Shown here: positions 53,556 to 62,258 of the stretch, one piece after another
Position numbering within the stretch: position 1 is the stretch's first letter
How the letters are laid out: each line of letters begins with the position of its first letter
DNA from: Phormidium ambiguum IAM M-71
Lineage (GTDB): Bacteria > Cyanobacteriota > Cyanobacteriia > Cyanobacteriales > Aerosakkonemataceae
DNA: 64,000 nt
Reading direction: 5' to 3'
NCBI RefSeq assembly: GCF_001904725.1
Contig: NZ_MRCE01000002.1
Span: 1 to 64,000 of the forward strand
Translations under genes and position numbers: made by a program
Notes under the pieces: generated by a model
Told to the model about the DNA's origin: nothing
What the model saw: only the letters and a program-made list of their open reading frames with translations
Databases searched by the model: none

Positions 53556-53647
53556 CAGGACTTACGCAAATTATGAGAATAAACACCACTTGTAGGGGCA
53601 ATCCCCATGTGGTTGCCCCTATATCTAGAGTCTCTGCGTAAGTCCTG
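53556..53647 (+). mobile_element. 92-bp MITE with ATTTA target duplication
   Basis: Ends CAGGACTTACGCA and TGCGTAAGTCCTG are perfect 13-base inverted repeats. ATTTA lies on both sides (53551-53555 and 53648-53652). The sequence matches the reverse complement of 47165-47257 over its whole length with few differences. No coding capacity; movement would need a transposase encoded elsewhere. Confidence 0.93.
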
Positions 53648-53658
53648 ATTTAGAAAAG

Positions 53659-53690
53659 AACCGAGTTTTTTATCGTAAAAAAACTCGGTT
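53659..53690. terminator. Bidirectional hairpin terminator
   Basis: Thirteen-base-pair stem AACCGAGTTTTTT / AAAAAACTCGGTT with a 6-base loop, between the convergent small secreted protein and the M48 protease. T-runs suit termination in both directions. Confidence 0.8.
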
Positions 53691-53714
53691 TTGTAGTGAT
53701 TAACTTTAAACAAA

Positions 53715-55559
53715 CTAATGATAAATCAGTGCAGGTATTTTACGAAAAAGTTCCCTAAAATAAGCGTTATGTTGATTAATTACTATGCCTAAAACTTCAC
53801 CAGAAAAATTCAAATCGTCAAGTAGTACATCGATAAATTCTGCATCTGTTTGGTATTTATTAGGATCGGAACTAAGAAAACGACGGATGACTGCTAAGAC
53901 ATAAACAGGCTTTTCAGGGAAATTCGTTACAATTTTTTGGGCTAAGTAAGCTTCTTTAATCTGTGGGTAATTAGAAATTTTCTCGATTATTTGATTGATT
54001 TCTGTATCTGGTAAATTGTGGGAGATAAATTGAGTGCGATCGCTAATTTCTTTGCGTTCTTTTCTTGCTTGTTGAATAGCATAAAATTTTTCTTCAATTT
54101 GTTCTTGGTAAATTTTTGCTTCGGTAAGTTTTCCTTGGCTTTGGAAAAAAGCATAAAGTAATTTACAACCAGGAATCAATAATTCTGGATCTTTTTCCAT
54201 TGCATTTTCTATATGCTTAATTCCTCGAAAATCCTTTTCTTCTAAAAGAATTTGTCCTAAATTAAAATTTGCGGCTATATGTTCTGGTTGTTGGCGAATA
54301 ACTTCTTGATATAAGGGAATCGCGGCTTTATTCCCAGTAAATTCTGCCGTTAATTGAGCATACTTCCAAGTAGATTCTATAGTTAAAGTTTCAATTTTTG
54401 CTTTGGCTGATAAAATTTGCCAATTCTGTAATCTTCTTTGGTATTTTTGGTAAATTAACTGCCAAAAAGGTGTAACTTCTTGCTGCCATTTCATGTCTAA
54501 ACGTTGAGCGAATTCCGGTAATGATTCACCGAAAAAATACTCTGCTGCTGTTGATTTTATAACTGGAGGTAAAGGCAAATCGTATCCTGTGGGAAGATAG
54601 CCAAAGGCGCTGAGTCGATCGCGCAAACAAGGATGCGTATCTTCGTGATTAGTTTTCTCGGATAATCCCCAATCTAGCCAAAGTTTAGCATCTGATTCTG
54701 AGATTGGTTCGGCTAATTCTCGCACCATTTTGGTTATAGTATTATTAGGTGGATCGGGATTATTGATTTCTTGTTTATAAAAATTGCGCCAAAATTTCTC
54801 TTGCAAATAATGACTTTTAATTTCTAAATTAATTAACGCTTGGGCTGCATTATTAGTTCCCGCTAATTCTGCGGCACAACGATCGGCTTCGTATTCATTA
54901 TTCCTCGCTAAAACAAAGGAATAAGCCCGAAAAAAAGGCTCATACCAATTAAAGAATTTACGAAATAGTAAAGAACCACCTTGACCATTTGATTCAAATC
55001 TTTCGACCAAGTTAAACCAAGTATGACGCAGTTGATAAATCCAACCAGAAAAGCGGCTATGATTTCCCGATAAATGTCCTAATTCATGAGCAACAATAGC
55101 GCGAAATTGTTCGGGTGAAAGAGATTGCATCAATGGCAATCCTAAAATTAAATAATTTTGTTGCCAACCCACAAATAAAATTCCTAAACGAGGAACTTGT
55201 AATACTCCGGCATTTAATTGGCTATCTAAAATAATATGGTGAAATTTAGGGGTTTTTAATGCTGTGGTTAATTCATCAATTAAGGCGAATAATTCTGGTA
55301 CTTCTTTGCGAGTAAGTTTGACTCCTTTTGGGGTGGCATATCCGGCGTATAATAGTTGCGCGATCGCTAAAACTAAGAAAAAAGAGATTTCTTTTAAGCC
55401 TAGAAACCAAAAAATTGTACAAAGCAGGGCAAAAACTAAAAAAATATAACTAAAGCCTAATGCTGCTAGTAATCCTACTCGTAAGTTGTAACCGGATGGG
55501 TTAACACGGGCGTATTTTTCTAGTTTTTGAATTAGGGTGTTGAATTCTCGATCGTTCAT
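53715..55559 (-). CDS. M48-family metalloprotease with TPR region
   Basis: 614 residues. Two or three membrane segments near the N-terminus (about 25-75, LLAALGFSYIFLVFALLCTI) precede the zinc protease motif AIVAHELGHLSGNHSRFSG (HExxH at about 156) and the third ligand in NNEYEADRCAAELAG. Residues about 380-480 contain TPR-like helices (IAANFNLGQILLEEKDFRGI), and the C-terminal region is helical without a known domain (TNFPEKPVYVLAVIRRF). It is likely a membrane-bound quality-control peptidase like HtpX or a tetratricopeptide M48 protein; substrates are unknown. The start is ATG 55559. Confidence 0.9.
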   Translation of the reverse strand: MNDREFNTLIQKLEKYARVNPSGYNLRVGLLAALGFSYIFLVFALLCTIFWFLGLKEISFFLVLAIAQLLYAGYATPKGVKLTRKEVPELFALIDELTTALKTPKFHHIILDSQLNAGVLQVPRLGILFVGWQQNYLILGLPLMQSLSPEQFRAIVAHELGHLSGNHSRFSGWIYQLRHTWFNLVERFESNGQGGSLLFRKFFNWYEPFFRAYSFVLARNNEYEADRCAAELAGTNNAAQALINLEIKSHYLQEKFWRNFYKQEINNPDPPNNTITKMVRELAEPISESDAKLWLDWGLSEKTNHEDTHPCLRDRLSAFGYLPTGYDLPLPPVIKSTAAEYFFGESLPEFAQRLDMKWQQEVTPFWQLIYQKYQRRLQNWQILSAKAKIETLTIESTWKYAQLTAEFTGNKAAIPLYQEVIRQQPEHIAANFNLGQILLEEKDFRGIKHIENAMEKDPELLIPGCKLLYAFFQSQGKLTEAKIYQEQIEEKFYAIQQARKERKEISDRTQFISHNLPDTEINQIIEKISNYPQIKEAYLAQKIVTNFPEKPVYVLAVIRRFLSSDPNKYQTDAEFIDVLLDDLNFSGEVLGIVINQHNAYFRELFRKIPALIYH

Positions 55560-55606
55560 TCGATATTAGATTTGGGGTTATTTCAGTTAATTTAATCTTT
55601 TTTTTG

Positions 55607-55640
55607 AACCGCAGAGACGCAGAGGACGCAGAGGAGGAAG
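55607..55640. repeat. Dispersed CCGCAGAGACGCAGAGGACG repeat
   Basis: Reverse-orientation copy of the repeat at 7704 and 15827: ACCGCAGAGACGCAGAGGAC followed by GCAGAGGAGG. It lies between the M48 protease and ndhH starts. Confidence 0.6.
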
Positions 55641-55838
55641 AAAGAGGAGAAATAGAGGATTAAGCAGTTAAAAAAGTAAAAAATCTTTGTAAAAACCTCT
55701 TTCCTTCTAGCTTATTGCAGGGATGCCTAAGCTAAGTCAACCGTTACCATAAAATTTTCTATGCCTGTCCTAGCTCAAAGACGGCTAGATAAGCCAATAT
55801 AATTAAGGCAACGAAACAAAATTTAAAATTGCTGTTCT

Positions 55839-57023
55839 ATGGCAAGAATCGAAACGAGAACAGAACCAATGGTTCTGAACATGGGACCGCACCATCCCTC
55901 GATGCACGGGGTACTGCGGTTGATTGTTACCTTAGATGGGGAAGATGTAGTTGATTGTGAACCTGTAATTGGCTACTTGCATCGCGGCATGGAGAAAATT
56001 GCCGAGAACCGCACCAATATTATGTATGTTCCTTACGTTAGTCGTTGGGACTATGCGGAAGGGATGTTCAACGAAGCTGTCAGCGTGAATGCGCCGGAAA
56101 AGTTGGCAGGGATTGAAGTTCCCAAACGCGCCAGCTATATTCGGGTGATTATGCTGGAGTTGAACCGCATTGCGAACCATTTGTTGTGGCTTGGGCCATT
56201 TTTGGCTGACGTTGGCGCACAAACTCCGTTTTTCTACATTTTCCGGGAACGGGAATATATCTACGATTTGTGGGAAGCGGCGACAGGTTATCGGATGGTG
56301 AATAACAACTACTTCCGAATTGGGGGAGTAGCGGTAGATTTGCCTTACGGTTGGGTGGATAAGTGTTACGATTTCTGCGACTACTTTATGCCAGTGGTTG
56401 ACGAATACGAACGCTTGATTACTGATAACCCGATTTTCCGTCGCCGGACTGAAGGCGTGGGTACTATCACCCGCGAAGAGGCGATTAACTGGGGTCTTTC
56501 TGGCCCAACGTTACGCGGTTCTGGCGTGAAGTGGGATTTGCGGAAGGTTGACCACTACGAGTGTTACGATGACTTCGATTGGGAAGTGCATTATGAAAAT
56601 TCTGGTGATTGCCTCGCCCGTTATTTGGTGAGAATTCGGGAAATGCGGGAGTCGGTGAAGATTATTCGCCAAGCTTTAAAAAATCTTCCCGGTGGGCCTT
56701 ATGAGAATTTGGAAGCGAAGCGGTTGGCTGGTGGGCCGAAATCTGAGTGGAATGGTTTTGATTACCAGTACATTGGCAAAAAAGTCGCCCCAACTTTCAA
56801 AATTCCTAAAGGTGAATACTACGCCCGTGTGGAAAGTGGTAAAGGGGAATTAGGGATTTACCTGATTGGTGATGATAATGTGTTCCCTTGGCGCTGGAAG
56901 ATTCGCGCTGCGGATTTTGTCAATCTGCAAATTCTGCCTCACCTGTTAAAGGGTGTGAAGGTTGCTGATATTGTGGCAATTTTGGGCAGTATCGACATTA
57001 TCATGGGTTCGGTAGACCGTTAG
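55839..57023 (+). CDS. ndhH: NAD(P)H-quinone oxidoreductase subunit H (49-kDa homolog)
   Basis: 394 residues, full length. Complex I 49-kDa/NuoD family: [20 protein letters not shown], the next conserved segment [78 protein letters not shown] and the end [19 protein letters not shown]. Part of the NDH-1 peripheral arm on the thylakoid membrane, in respiration, cyclic electron flow and CO2 uptake. Arginine 49 in YLHRGMEK aligns with the human NDUFS2 residue (Arg 85 mature) that is dimethylated by NDUFAF7, whose homolog is the next gene. Confidence 0.98.
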   Translation: MARIETRTEPMVLNMGPHHPSMHGVLRLIVTLDGEDVVDCEPVIGYLHRGMEKIAENRTNIMYVPYVSRWDYAEGMFNEAVSVNAPEKLAGIEVPKRASYIRVIMLELNRIANHLLWLGPFLADVGAQTPFFYIFREREYIYDLWEAATGYRMVNNNYFRIGGVAVDLPYGWVDKCYDFCDYFMPVVDEYERLITDNPIFRRRTEGVGTITREEAINWGLSGPTLRGSGVKWDLRKVDHYECYDDFDWEVHYENSGDCLARYLVRIREMRESVKIIRQALKNLPGGPYENLEAKRLAGGPKSEWNGFDYQYIGKKVAPTFKIPKGEYYARVESGKGELGIYLIGDDNVFPWRWKIRAADFVNLQILPHLLKGVKVADIVAILGSIDIIMGSVDR

Positions 57024-57045
57024 AGAAGGCAGAAGGCAGAAGGAA
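57024..57045 (+). repeat. Heptanucleotide repeat (GAAGGCA)n
   Basis: About three copies of GAAGGCA directly after the ndhH stop; same family as the tracts at 18151 and 36709. Confidence 0.65.
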
Positions 57046-57122
57046 AGAAGACTTAGACAAGGCTTTTTCATTTGTTGTTCTCTGTATACTTAATTTCTGT
57101 CATACTGCACTAGAAAGATTTG

Positions 57123-57274
57123 ATTTGTAGGGGCGGGTTTAGTCAATAAGTTTCTGTAGATTGACAGAAAAGATGATAATAAAACCCGCCCTAGATAATG
57201 GTTGTTAGGGCGGGTTTTGTTGGAATTTTTCGGCTAGGATGAGAGACTTGTCTGCTAAACCCGCCCCTACAAAT
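57123..57274. repeat. Paired GGGCGGGTTT inverted-repeat element
   Basis: Ends ATTTGTAGGGGCGGGTTTAG (57123-57142) and its inverted copy (57255-57274) enclose two further arms, AAAACCCGCCCTA (57181-57193) and TAGGGCGGGTTTT (57206-57218). It resembles two 65-base hairpin units head to head. A disrupted copy is at 27628-27799. The inner hairpin, 57181-57218, with its T-run would also act as terminator after ndhH. Confidence 0.75.
57181..57218 (+). terminator. Strong hairpin inside the GGGCGGGTTT element
   Basis: Thirteen-base-pair GC-rich stem with a 12-base loop and TTTT in the 3' arm, 158 bases after the ndhH stop and 74 before midA. If it terminates, midA needs its own promoter. Confidence 0.6.
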
Positions 57275-57291
57275 TCACACTAATTATTTTT

Positions 57292-58494
57292 ATGGATGAT
57301 TCTAACTTAAGTTTGCCAGAGGCGATAAGCTTAACGGCACGCTACGCTATCGCAAATCAAATCACTTCTCATCCCCAACAACGCATTACTTTTGCCGAAT
57401 TCATGAACTTGGCACTTTATCACCCGGAATACGGCTACTATGCTACAAATAAAGTTAACATTGGCCCGCAGGGTGATTTTTTTACTTCTCCCCATTTGGG
57501 TGCAGATTTTGGCGAGTTGTTGGCTAAGCAATTTTGCCAAATGTGGCAAATTATGGGTTGTCCAACACCTTTTAATTTAGTAGAAATGGGCGCAGGACAA
57601 GGAATTTTAGCTGGCGATATTCTGCGTTATTTACACAAGCATCATTTCGAGTTTTTCTCAGCTTTAGATTACATTATTGTTGAAAAGTCTTCTGCTTTAA
57701 GACAAGAACAACAACAACGTTTGTCTAATTTCCCGCTGCGTTGGTGTGAATGGGAAGAAATACCCGCTAATTCATTGGTTGGATGTTGCTTTTCTAATGA
57801 ACTGATAGATGCTTTTCCAGTACATCAGGTAGTTTGGGAAAAAGGGGAGTTAAAGGAAGTTTATGTCAGTTTAGGGAAGGAAGGAGAGTTTGTGGAAGTA
57901 ATTGGAGAAACTTCTACAAATCGGTTAATTGAATATTTTGATTTGGTCGGAATTGATTTTGCTAAAAATGCTTATCCAGATGGCTATCGCACTGAGGTAA
58001 ATTTGCTGGCTTTGGATTGGTTAAGTATGGTTGCTGATAAAATTCATCGGGGTTATTTACTAACAATTGATTATGGCTATCCTGCTCATCGTTACTATAG
58101 TTTAGGGCGGAGTCAGGGAACTTTGCAATGCTATTATCGCCATAGTCATCATAACGACCCTTATATCAATGTAGGGCAACAAGATATTACTGCTCATGTG
58201 GATTTTACTGCTTTAGAAAAATGGGGCGAGTTGTGCGGTTTACGACGGTTGGGTTTTACGCAGCAAGGCTTGTTTTTGATGGCGTTGGGGTTAGGCGATC
58301 GTATTTCTGCTATTTCTGATAGTAATGCTGAAAATTATCAGGATATTCAAAAAGTTCTACAGCGTCGTGATGCCCTACACCAAATGATTAATCCAATGGG
58401 ATTGGGCGGTTTTGGTGTGTTGCTACAATGTCGGGGTTTAAGTGAGGAAGAAATCGCTCAACCTTTGCAGGGTTTTATTATACCAAAAAGATAG
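57292..58494 (+). CDS. midA: MidA/NDUFAF7-family SAM-dependent methyltransferase
   Basis: 400 residues. Family segments: RITFAEFMNLALYHPEYGYY, GDFFTSPHLGADFGELLAKQ, NLVEMGAGQGILAGDILRYL with the glycine-rich SAM loop, FSNELIDAFPVHQVVWEKGE and LTIDYGYPAHRYYSLGRSQG, then the DPYINVGQQDITAHVDFTAL segment. Human NDUFAF7 symmetrically dimethylates an arginine of the complex I NDUFS2 subunit during assembly. Here it follows ndhH, the NDUFS2 homolog, in the same direction, with a repeat element between. That context supports a role in NDH-1 assembly; direct methylation of NdhH is inference. Confidence 0.9.
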   Translation: MDDSNLSLPEAISLTARYAIANQITSHPQQRITFAEFMNLALYHPEYGYYATNKVNIGPQGDFFTSPHLGADFGELLAKQFCQMWQIMGCPTPFNLVEMGAGQGILAGDILRYLHKHHFEFFSALDYIIVEKSSALRQEQQQRLSNFPLRWCEWEEIPANSLVGCCFSNELIDAFPVHQVVWEKGELKEVYVSLGKEGEFVEVIGETSTNRLIEYFDLVGIDFAKNAYPDGYRTEVNLLALDWLSMVADKIHRGYLLTIDYGYPAHRYYSLGRSQGTLQCYYRHSHHNDPYINVGQQDITAHVDFTALEKWGELCGLRRLGFTQQGLFLMALGLGDRISAISDSNAENYQDIQKVLQRRDALHQMINPMGLGGFGVLLQCRGLSEEEIAQPLQGFIIPKR

Positions 58495-58500
58495 TTTTAG

Positions 58501-58553
58501 GTACGTTGTTGCGCTTTAGCGCTAAAGAAAGGCGCTAAAGCGCAACAACGTAC
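58501..58553. repeat. Perfect 22-bp hairpin between convergent genes
   Basis: Arms GTACGTTGTTGCGCTTTAGCGC and its exact complement (58532-58553), 22 bases each, with loop TAAAGAAAG. It lies between the midA and aspartoacylase-like stops. It may act as a terminator or a REP-like element; the arms contain their own GCGCTAAAG mini-palindrome. Confidence 0.85.
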
Positions 58554-58574
58554 TATTTTAATATTATAGTTAGT

Positions 58575-59714
58575 TTAATTGTCGGTTTCTAAGACTGTTA
58601 ATACATACTCTGCTTGGTTGACTGAGTGATTAGTTGATAGGTCGAAAATTATCCCACTTCTTTCAGCTTGAATATCTATCAAATTAGGTAACTTACCTTC
58701 TTTGTTAAAGGCAATTATTTGATAAACTCGCTCTCCTGCTGATACAAAATTTCCTAAATCTAAGCGATTTTGAACTACTCCACCAATGGGAGCATAATAT
58801 TTTTTTAATTGGTTTTTTTTCGTATAATTTATTTGATAATTTGCGGTTTCTGGTAAGGGAAAACCAGGAATTGATAGGATTTCTTTTTGCGCTAAGTAGT
58901 TTTTAATGCCTCTCACTCCTTTGGCAACTGATTCAGGATTAATTTGCATTCCTGAACCTAATTCTAATGTCCACGATTCCAAGTCAAATTGAATCTGCTT
59001 TCCTTGCTGTGCTAAGGCATCTTCCAACGCTAGCCAAGGCTTCAAGAATGCTTCGTCAAAAGCATCTCCATCGTATGCGTCAAGTAAAATTTCATAGTCT
59101 AAAAGAAACGCTTTGGCGCTTTCTTCCCTACCTTTAAATCCATAAATATAATCGATCGCTTGATTGCTAGAACTGTGAATGTCAATAACATAATTAGAAT
59201 CTAAACATAATGATTGTAATTGATAACGATATAATTCACTTAAAGGTACTCCACTAGGAGAATTAATTTTTTCTTCTAGTTTTTCAAAGCTTTGTTTAAT
59301 TTGTTTAAGATAATTGTGTCTAAGAGTATCGGGATCGACATCGACTTGAGTTTTAACAAATTTTTCTAAATCTTTACATTCTTTTTCATAGTCCCAAAAT
59401 ATGCGATTCCAATCTTTACCATCATAAATGTTAAATCTTCCAGTAGAAAAGAAGTGTGTACGTTGGTTTGTGCTAAAAGGATTACAGAGGGGAACAAGCC
59501 AAATTTCACCAGTAATATTTGTATTATTGATAGACATCAAAAATTCAATTAACTGATGAATAACGGCATTACCAACAATTTCAGCACCATGTAAATTCGC
59601 TTGAATATAAGCTTTTTTGCCGGGGGTGGAGCCAATAAATTTGTAGATTTGGAGGGAAAACCGATCGCCGGAGGCGAGTTGTACCAGAGGAAGATGAGAA
59701 ATTGTCGGAATCAT
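58575..59714 (-). CDS. Aspartoacylase / succinylglutamate-desuccinylase-like zinc hydrolase
   Basis: 379 residues. Zinc ligands of the M14-related family are visible: H-x-x-E in QANLHGAEIVGNAVIHQL and the later histidine in YVIDIHSSSNQAIDYI. The substrate arginine-type segment is LVPLCNPFSTNQRTHFFSTG and the catalytic-type glutamate lies in TLELGSGMQI. The C-terminal part is a barrel-sandwich type domain (YAPIGGVVQNRLDLGNFVSA). The substrate is unknown. The enzyme is divergent from pfkA and convergent to midA. Length is near normal for bacterial members. Confidence 0.85.
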   Translation of the reverse strand: MIPTISHLPLVQLASGDRFSLQIYKFIGSTPGKKAYIQANLHGAEIVGNAVIHQLIEFLMSINNTNITGEIWLVPLCNPFSTNQRTHFFSTGRFNIYDGKDWNRIFWDYEKECKDLEKFVKTQVDVDPDTLRHNYLKQIKQSFEKLEEKINSPSGVPLSELYRYQLQSLCLDSNYVIDIHSSSNQAIDYIYGFKGREESAKAFLLDYEILLDAYDGDAFDEAFLKPWLALEDALAQQGKQIQFDLESWTLELGSGMQINPESVAKGVRGIKNYLAQKEILSIPGFPLPETANYQINYTKKNQLKKYYAPIGGVVQNRLDLGNFVSAGERVYQIIAFNKEGKLPNLIDIQAERSGIIFDLSTNHSVNQAEYVLTVLETDN

Positions 59715-59898
59715 AGATAACTCCTAAATTAAACTTAATGGCGGTAAGATTATTTCCTCTGAGATTAGCACCGTCAGAGCAAATATTAAGCAGTGAATCA
59801 GCAAATTTAGCTGAGATATTTTAAAAATAACTATGTGATAGCTACTTGTAGATAATTCACTGCTTAACTAATGCCAGTTACAATTGAAAACAGAGAAT

Positions 59899-60981
59899 AT
59901 GCAACAAGAAAAACGGATTGGAATATTAACTAGTGGCGGCGATTGTGCAGGCTTAAATGCAGCAATTAGAGGCGTGGTATGCCGTGCTGTAGGTACTTAT
60001 GGGTGGAAAGTTTTAGGCATTCGTCAAGCCACAATGGGATTAATGAGTTCTCCGCCTGATTTTATTCCGTTAGAAATCGAAACAGTCGATCAGTTGTTAA
60101 CTATTGGCGGAACATTTTTAGGTACCACAAACACGGGAGATCCTTTTGCTTTTCCTATGCCTGATGGTACCACACGCGATCGCTCAGCCGAAATTAGTGC
60201 TGGTTATCATCAACTAGGTTTAGATTGCTTAATAGTAATTGGTGGCGATGGTAGCATGGAAATTGTGCGAAAAGTCGCTCAACAAGGAGGAATGAATTTA
60301 GTAGCTATTCCCAAAACAATTGACAATGATGTTGGTAGTACAGAACGTTCAATTGGTTTTGATACGGCTGTTAATATCGCTACAGAATCATTAGATCGTT
60401 TGCATTTTACTGCTGCTAGTCACAACCGAGTCATGATACTAGAAGTCATGGGACGTGACGCTGGACATATTGCAATTAGCGCCGGAATCGCTGGTGGTGC
60501 TCATATAATTCTTATCCCAGAAATTCCTTACACTTTAGAGAATATTTGCGAGAAAATTCGGGAACGTCAAGAGTCAGGACAGAACTATTCTTTAGTAATT
60601 GTTTCCGAAGCTGTGAAGACAGAAGATGGCGAAACAATTAAGAATATAAACCGCTTAGGACAAACCAGATATGGTGGTATTGGTCAATATTTGGCTGATA
60701 AAATTTGTGCTTGTAGTGGTGCAGAAACCAGAGTAACTGTGTTAGGACATATTCAACGCGGTGGTACACCTTCACCATTGGATAGATTAACTGGTTCTGT
60801 ATTTGGCGTAGCAGCAGTTGATTTAATTGCTGAAGGCAAATACGATTGCATGGTAAGTTGGCAAAATCGCCAAGTAGTTAGCGTACCAATTCCTGAAGCG
60901 ATCGGTCAATATAGTACAGTAGATCCTGATGGAATGCTAGTTAAAACTGCTAGAGGTTTAAACATTTGTTTGGGAGATTAA
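59899..60981 (+). CDS. pfkA: 6-phosphofructokinase
   Basis: 360 residues from ATG 59899; an upstream in-frame TTG at 59884 is less likely. It has the nucleotide loop GILTSGGDCAGLNAAIRGVV, the GGDGSMEIVRKVAQQGGMN segment, IPKTIDNDVGSTERSIGFDT with the catalytic aspartate, and the RVMILEVMGRDAGHIAISAG and LGHIQRGGTPSPLDRL motifs. Glycine in GGDG with lysine in PKTIDND is the combination seen in ATP-dependent group III enzymes rather than pyrophosphate-dependent ones. It phosphorylates fructose 6-phosphate in glycolysis. No neighbour shares the pathway. Confidence 0.95.
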   Translation: MQQEKRIGILTSGGDCAGLNAAIRGVVCRAVGTYGWKVLGIRQATMGLMSSPPDFIPLEIETVDQLLTIGGTFLGTTNTGDPFAFPMPDGTTRDRSAEISAGYHQLGLDCLIVIGGDGSMEIVRKVAQQGGMNLVAIPKTIDNDVGSTERSIGFDTAVNIATESLDRLHFTAASHNRVMILEVMGRDAGHIAISAGIAGGAHIILIPEIPYTLENICEKIRERQESGQNYSLVIVSEAVKTEDGETIKNINRLGQTRYGGIGQYLADKICACSGAETRVTVLGHIQRGGTPSPLDRLTGSVFGVAAVDLIAEGKYDCMVSWQNRQVVSVPIPEAIGQYSTVDPDGMLVKTARGLNICLGD

Positions 60982-61145
60982 CTATAAGTTAGTACTGAAG
61001 ACAATGAGTAATCAATAGTATGTAATAGGAATAGGTTTAGCATTACCAATTCCTCAAAAGCAGTTTGTTTTAGCACAAATGCTCATCTTTTCATGTTATG
61101 GGATGAGCATTTGTTATTTAGCAGTGCTTAAAAATAAGCAGTTTT

Positions 61146-61583
61146 TCAGCTTTGATTTGTCTGCATTTGAATCAGTAAAGTCTCTGTCGTCCAAGTCGGA
61201 CAACCACAACCTAAAAAATCACAATCTTGAGTCCAGATTGCCGCGTTCATTAATCATGCTAACGCTACCGTTGACCAATCATTTGGATCTCTAGGAATAC
61301 GATTTCTGGCTTCAGTTTCTAAGTGGATATAGTTAGGTTCTGTAATTAAGATGATATTGTTCACAATTATATTGATGGCGATTTGTAAGAGATTTTCCCC
61401 ATCACTCTCACTCGCTCTACCTTGGATCACCATTGCTGTTACTCTTCTTCTTAATTCGTATTCTGTTTCAGATAAAACTTGTTCGGTGACATAAAGCGTA
61501 AATCTAGGATTTGCAATTAAATCCCGTCCTCGCTGGCGCAATAGTTCTCCTACTAAAACGTTGGCATCAATCGCTAGTATCAT
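61146..61583 (-). pseudogene. PIN-domain toxin interrupted by an in-frame TGA
   Basis: The start at 61583 (MILAIDANVLVGELLRQRG) gives a PIN N-terminus with the first catalytic aspartate. The frame stops at a TGA (61254-61256) after DPNDWSTVALA. Reading on in the same frame restores the expected family end, LMNAAIWTQDCDFLGCGCPT, up to TGA 61146-61148. The 36 codons lost include the last conserved aspartate (W-T-Q-D). So a single stop truncates an otherwise complete gene, or a recent nonsense mutation has occurred. Upstream it overlaps the antitoxin by 17 bases. Sequencing error is the main alternative. Confidence 0.8.
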
Positions 61584-61836
61584 AATTAAAAGTAAATGGT
61601 TTGCTAGGATCGAGAGCATCAATTAGTTCGTCTTTATTCATACCACTTTGATGCGCCATCCGTTTGAGTGTTGCGTCTAGTTGCTCGAAAAGGCGTTTGG
61701 TTTCTTCTGGCTTTGGTCGTTTTTTGGGATAATAAAATCCTACTACTTCGCCATTGTGCTCGATCGCTAAAGCTTCATTACCTGTAAGATAATTAATAGA
61801 GTGTTCTGCTAACTCCTCTACGGCAATATGTTTCAT
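61567..61836 (-). CDS. Antitoxin of the PIN pair
   Basis: 89 residues. The first half (MKHIAVEELAEHSINYLTGN, then EALAIEHNGEVVGFYYPKK) has the Phd/prevent-host-death fold and the second half is charged and helical (EETKRLFEQLDATLKRMAHQ), typical of an antitoxin tail. It ends inside the PIN gene with a 17-base overlap, so translation is coupled. With its toxin truncated, selection to keep it may be lost, though it is intact. Identity of the toxin class comes from the neighbour. No operator repeat is obvious upstream. Confidence 0.7.
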   Translation of the reverse strand: MKHIAVEELAEHSINYLTGNEALAIEHNGEVVGFYYPKKRPKPEETKRLFEQLDATLKRMAHQSGMNKDELIDALDPSKPFTFNYDTSD

Positions 61837-61980
61837 GGTTCAATACCTAGCGTAGTAGTCAAATTTTAACCTAAGTTATCAACTAGAGTTATCTTTTTTT
61901 TGAACCACGTTCGTGTAGCGGTGCGTAGCACTTAGACACGAAGGAAAGAAAAAGAAAAAATTTATATTATTGTATTATGA

Positions 61981-62223
61981 TTATAGTGGACGTTTAAAGT
62001 AAATAAATGTCCATGTACTATCAGGATTAGAAGAAACCCCTACCATTTCCCAACCATCTTTCCCCAATTGGTTTAAAAATATACGTAAAGGCTTCCTATT
62101 CCATTCTTTCAATTCCTGAGCATCTAAATAAAGTTGTTCTATTTCTTGTGTATTTCCAAGTCCTAACAATCGATATTTAATAATACAATACTCCCAAGAT
62201 TTCATTAAATTAGTGTTATTCAT
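61981..62223 (-). CDS. DUF4177-like small protein
   Basis: 80 residues. It starts with KSWEYCIIKYRLLGLGNTQE and ends NQLGKDGWEMVGVSSNPDST, TWTFIYFKRPL, which matches the WEY...L...GWE...F-K-R-P shape of the DUF4177 family. Function unknown; such proteins are small, cytosolic beta folds. It is 35 bases downstream of the 85-residue gene, suggesting a sufR-linked transcript. The family link is by pattern memory only. Confidence 0.6.
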   Translation of the reverse strand: MNNTNLMKSWEYCIIKYRLLGLGNTQEIEQLYLDAQELKEWNRKPLRIFLNQLGKDGWEMVGVSSNPDSTWTFIYFKRPL

Positions 62224-62258
62224 TTTCCGATTATCACTCTCTATAAATCAAACAGTAT

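Noticed and set aside
61254-61256. TGA in the PIN gene as selenocysteine codon
   Set aside because: No SECIS-like structure seen and PIN domains have no known selenocysteine; nonsense mutation or sequence error is simpler.
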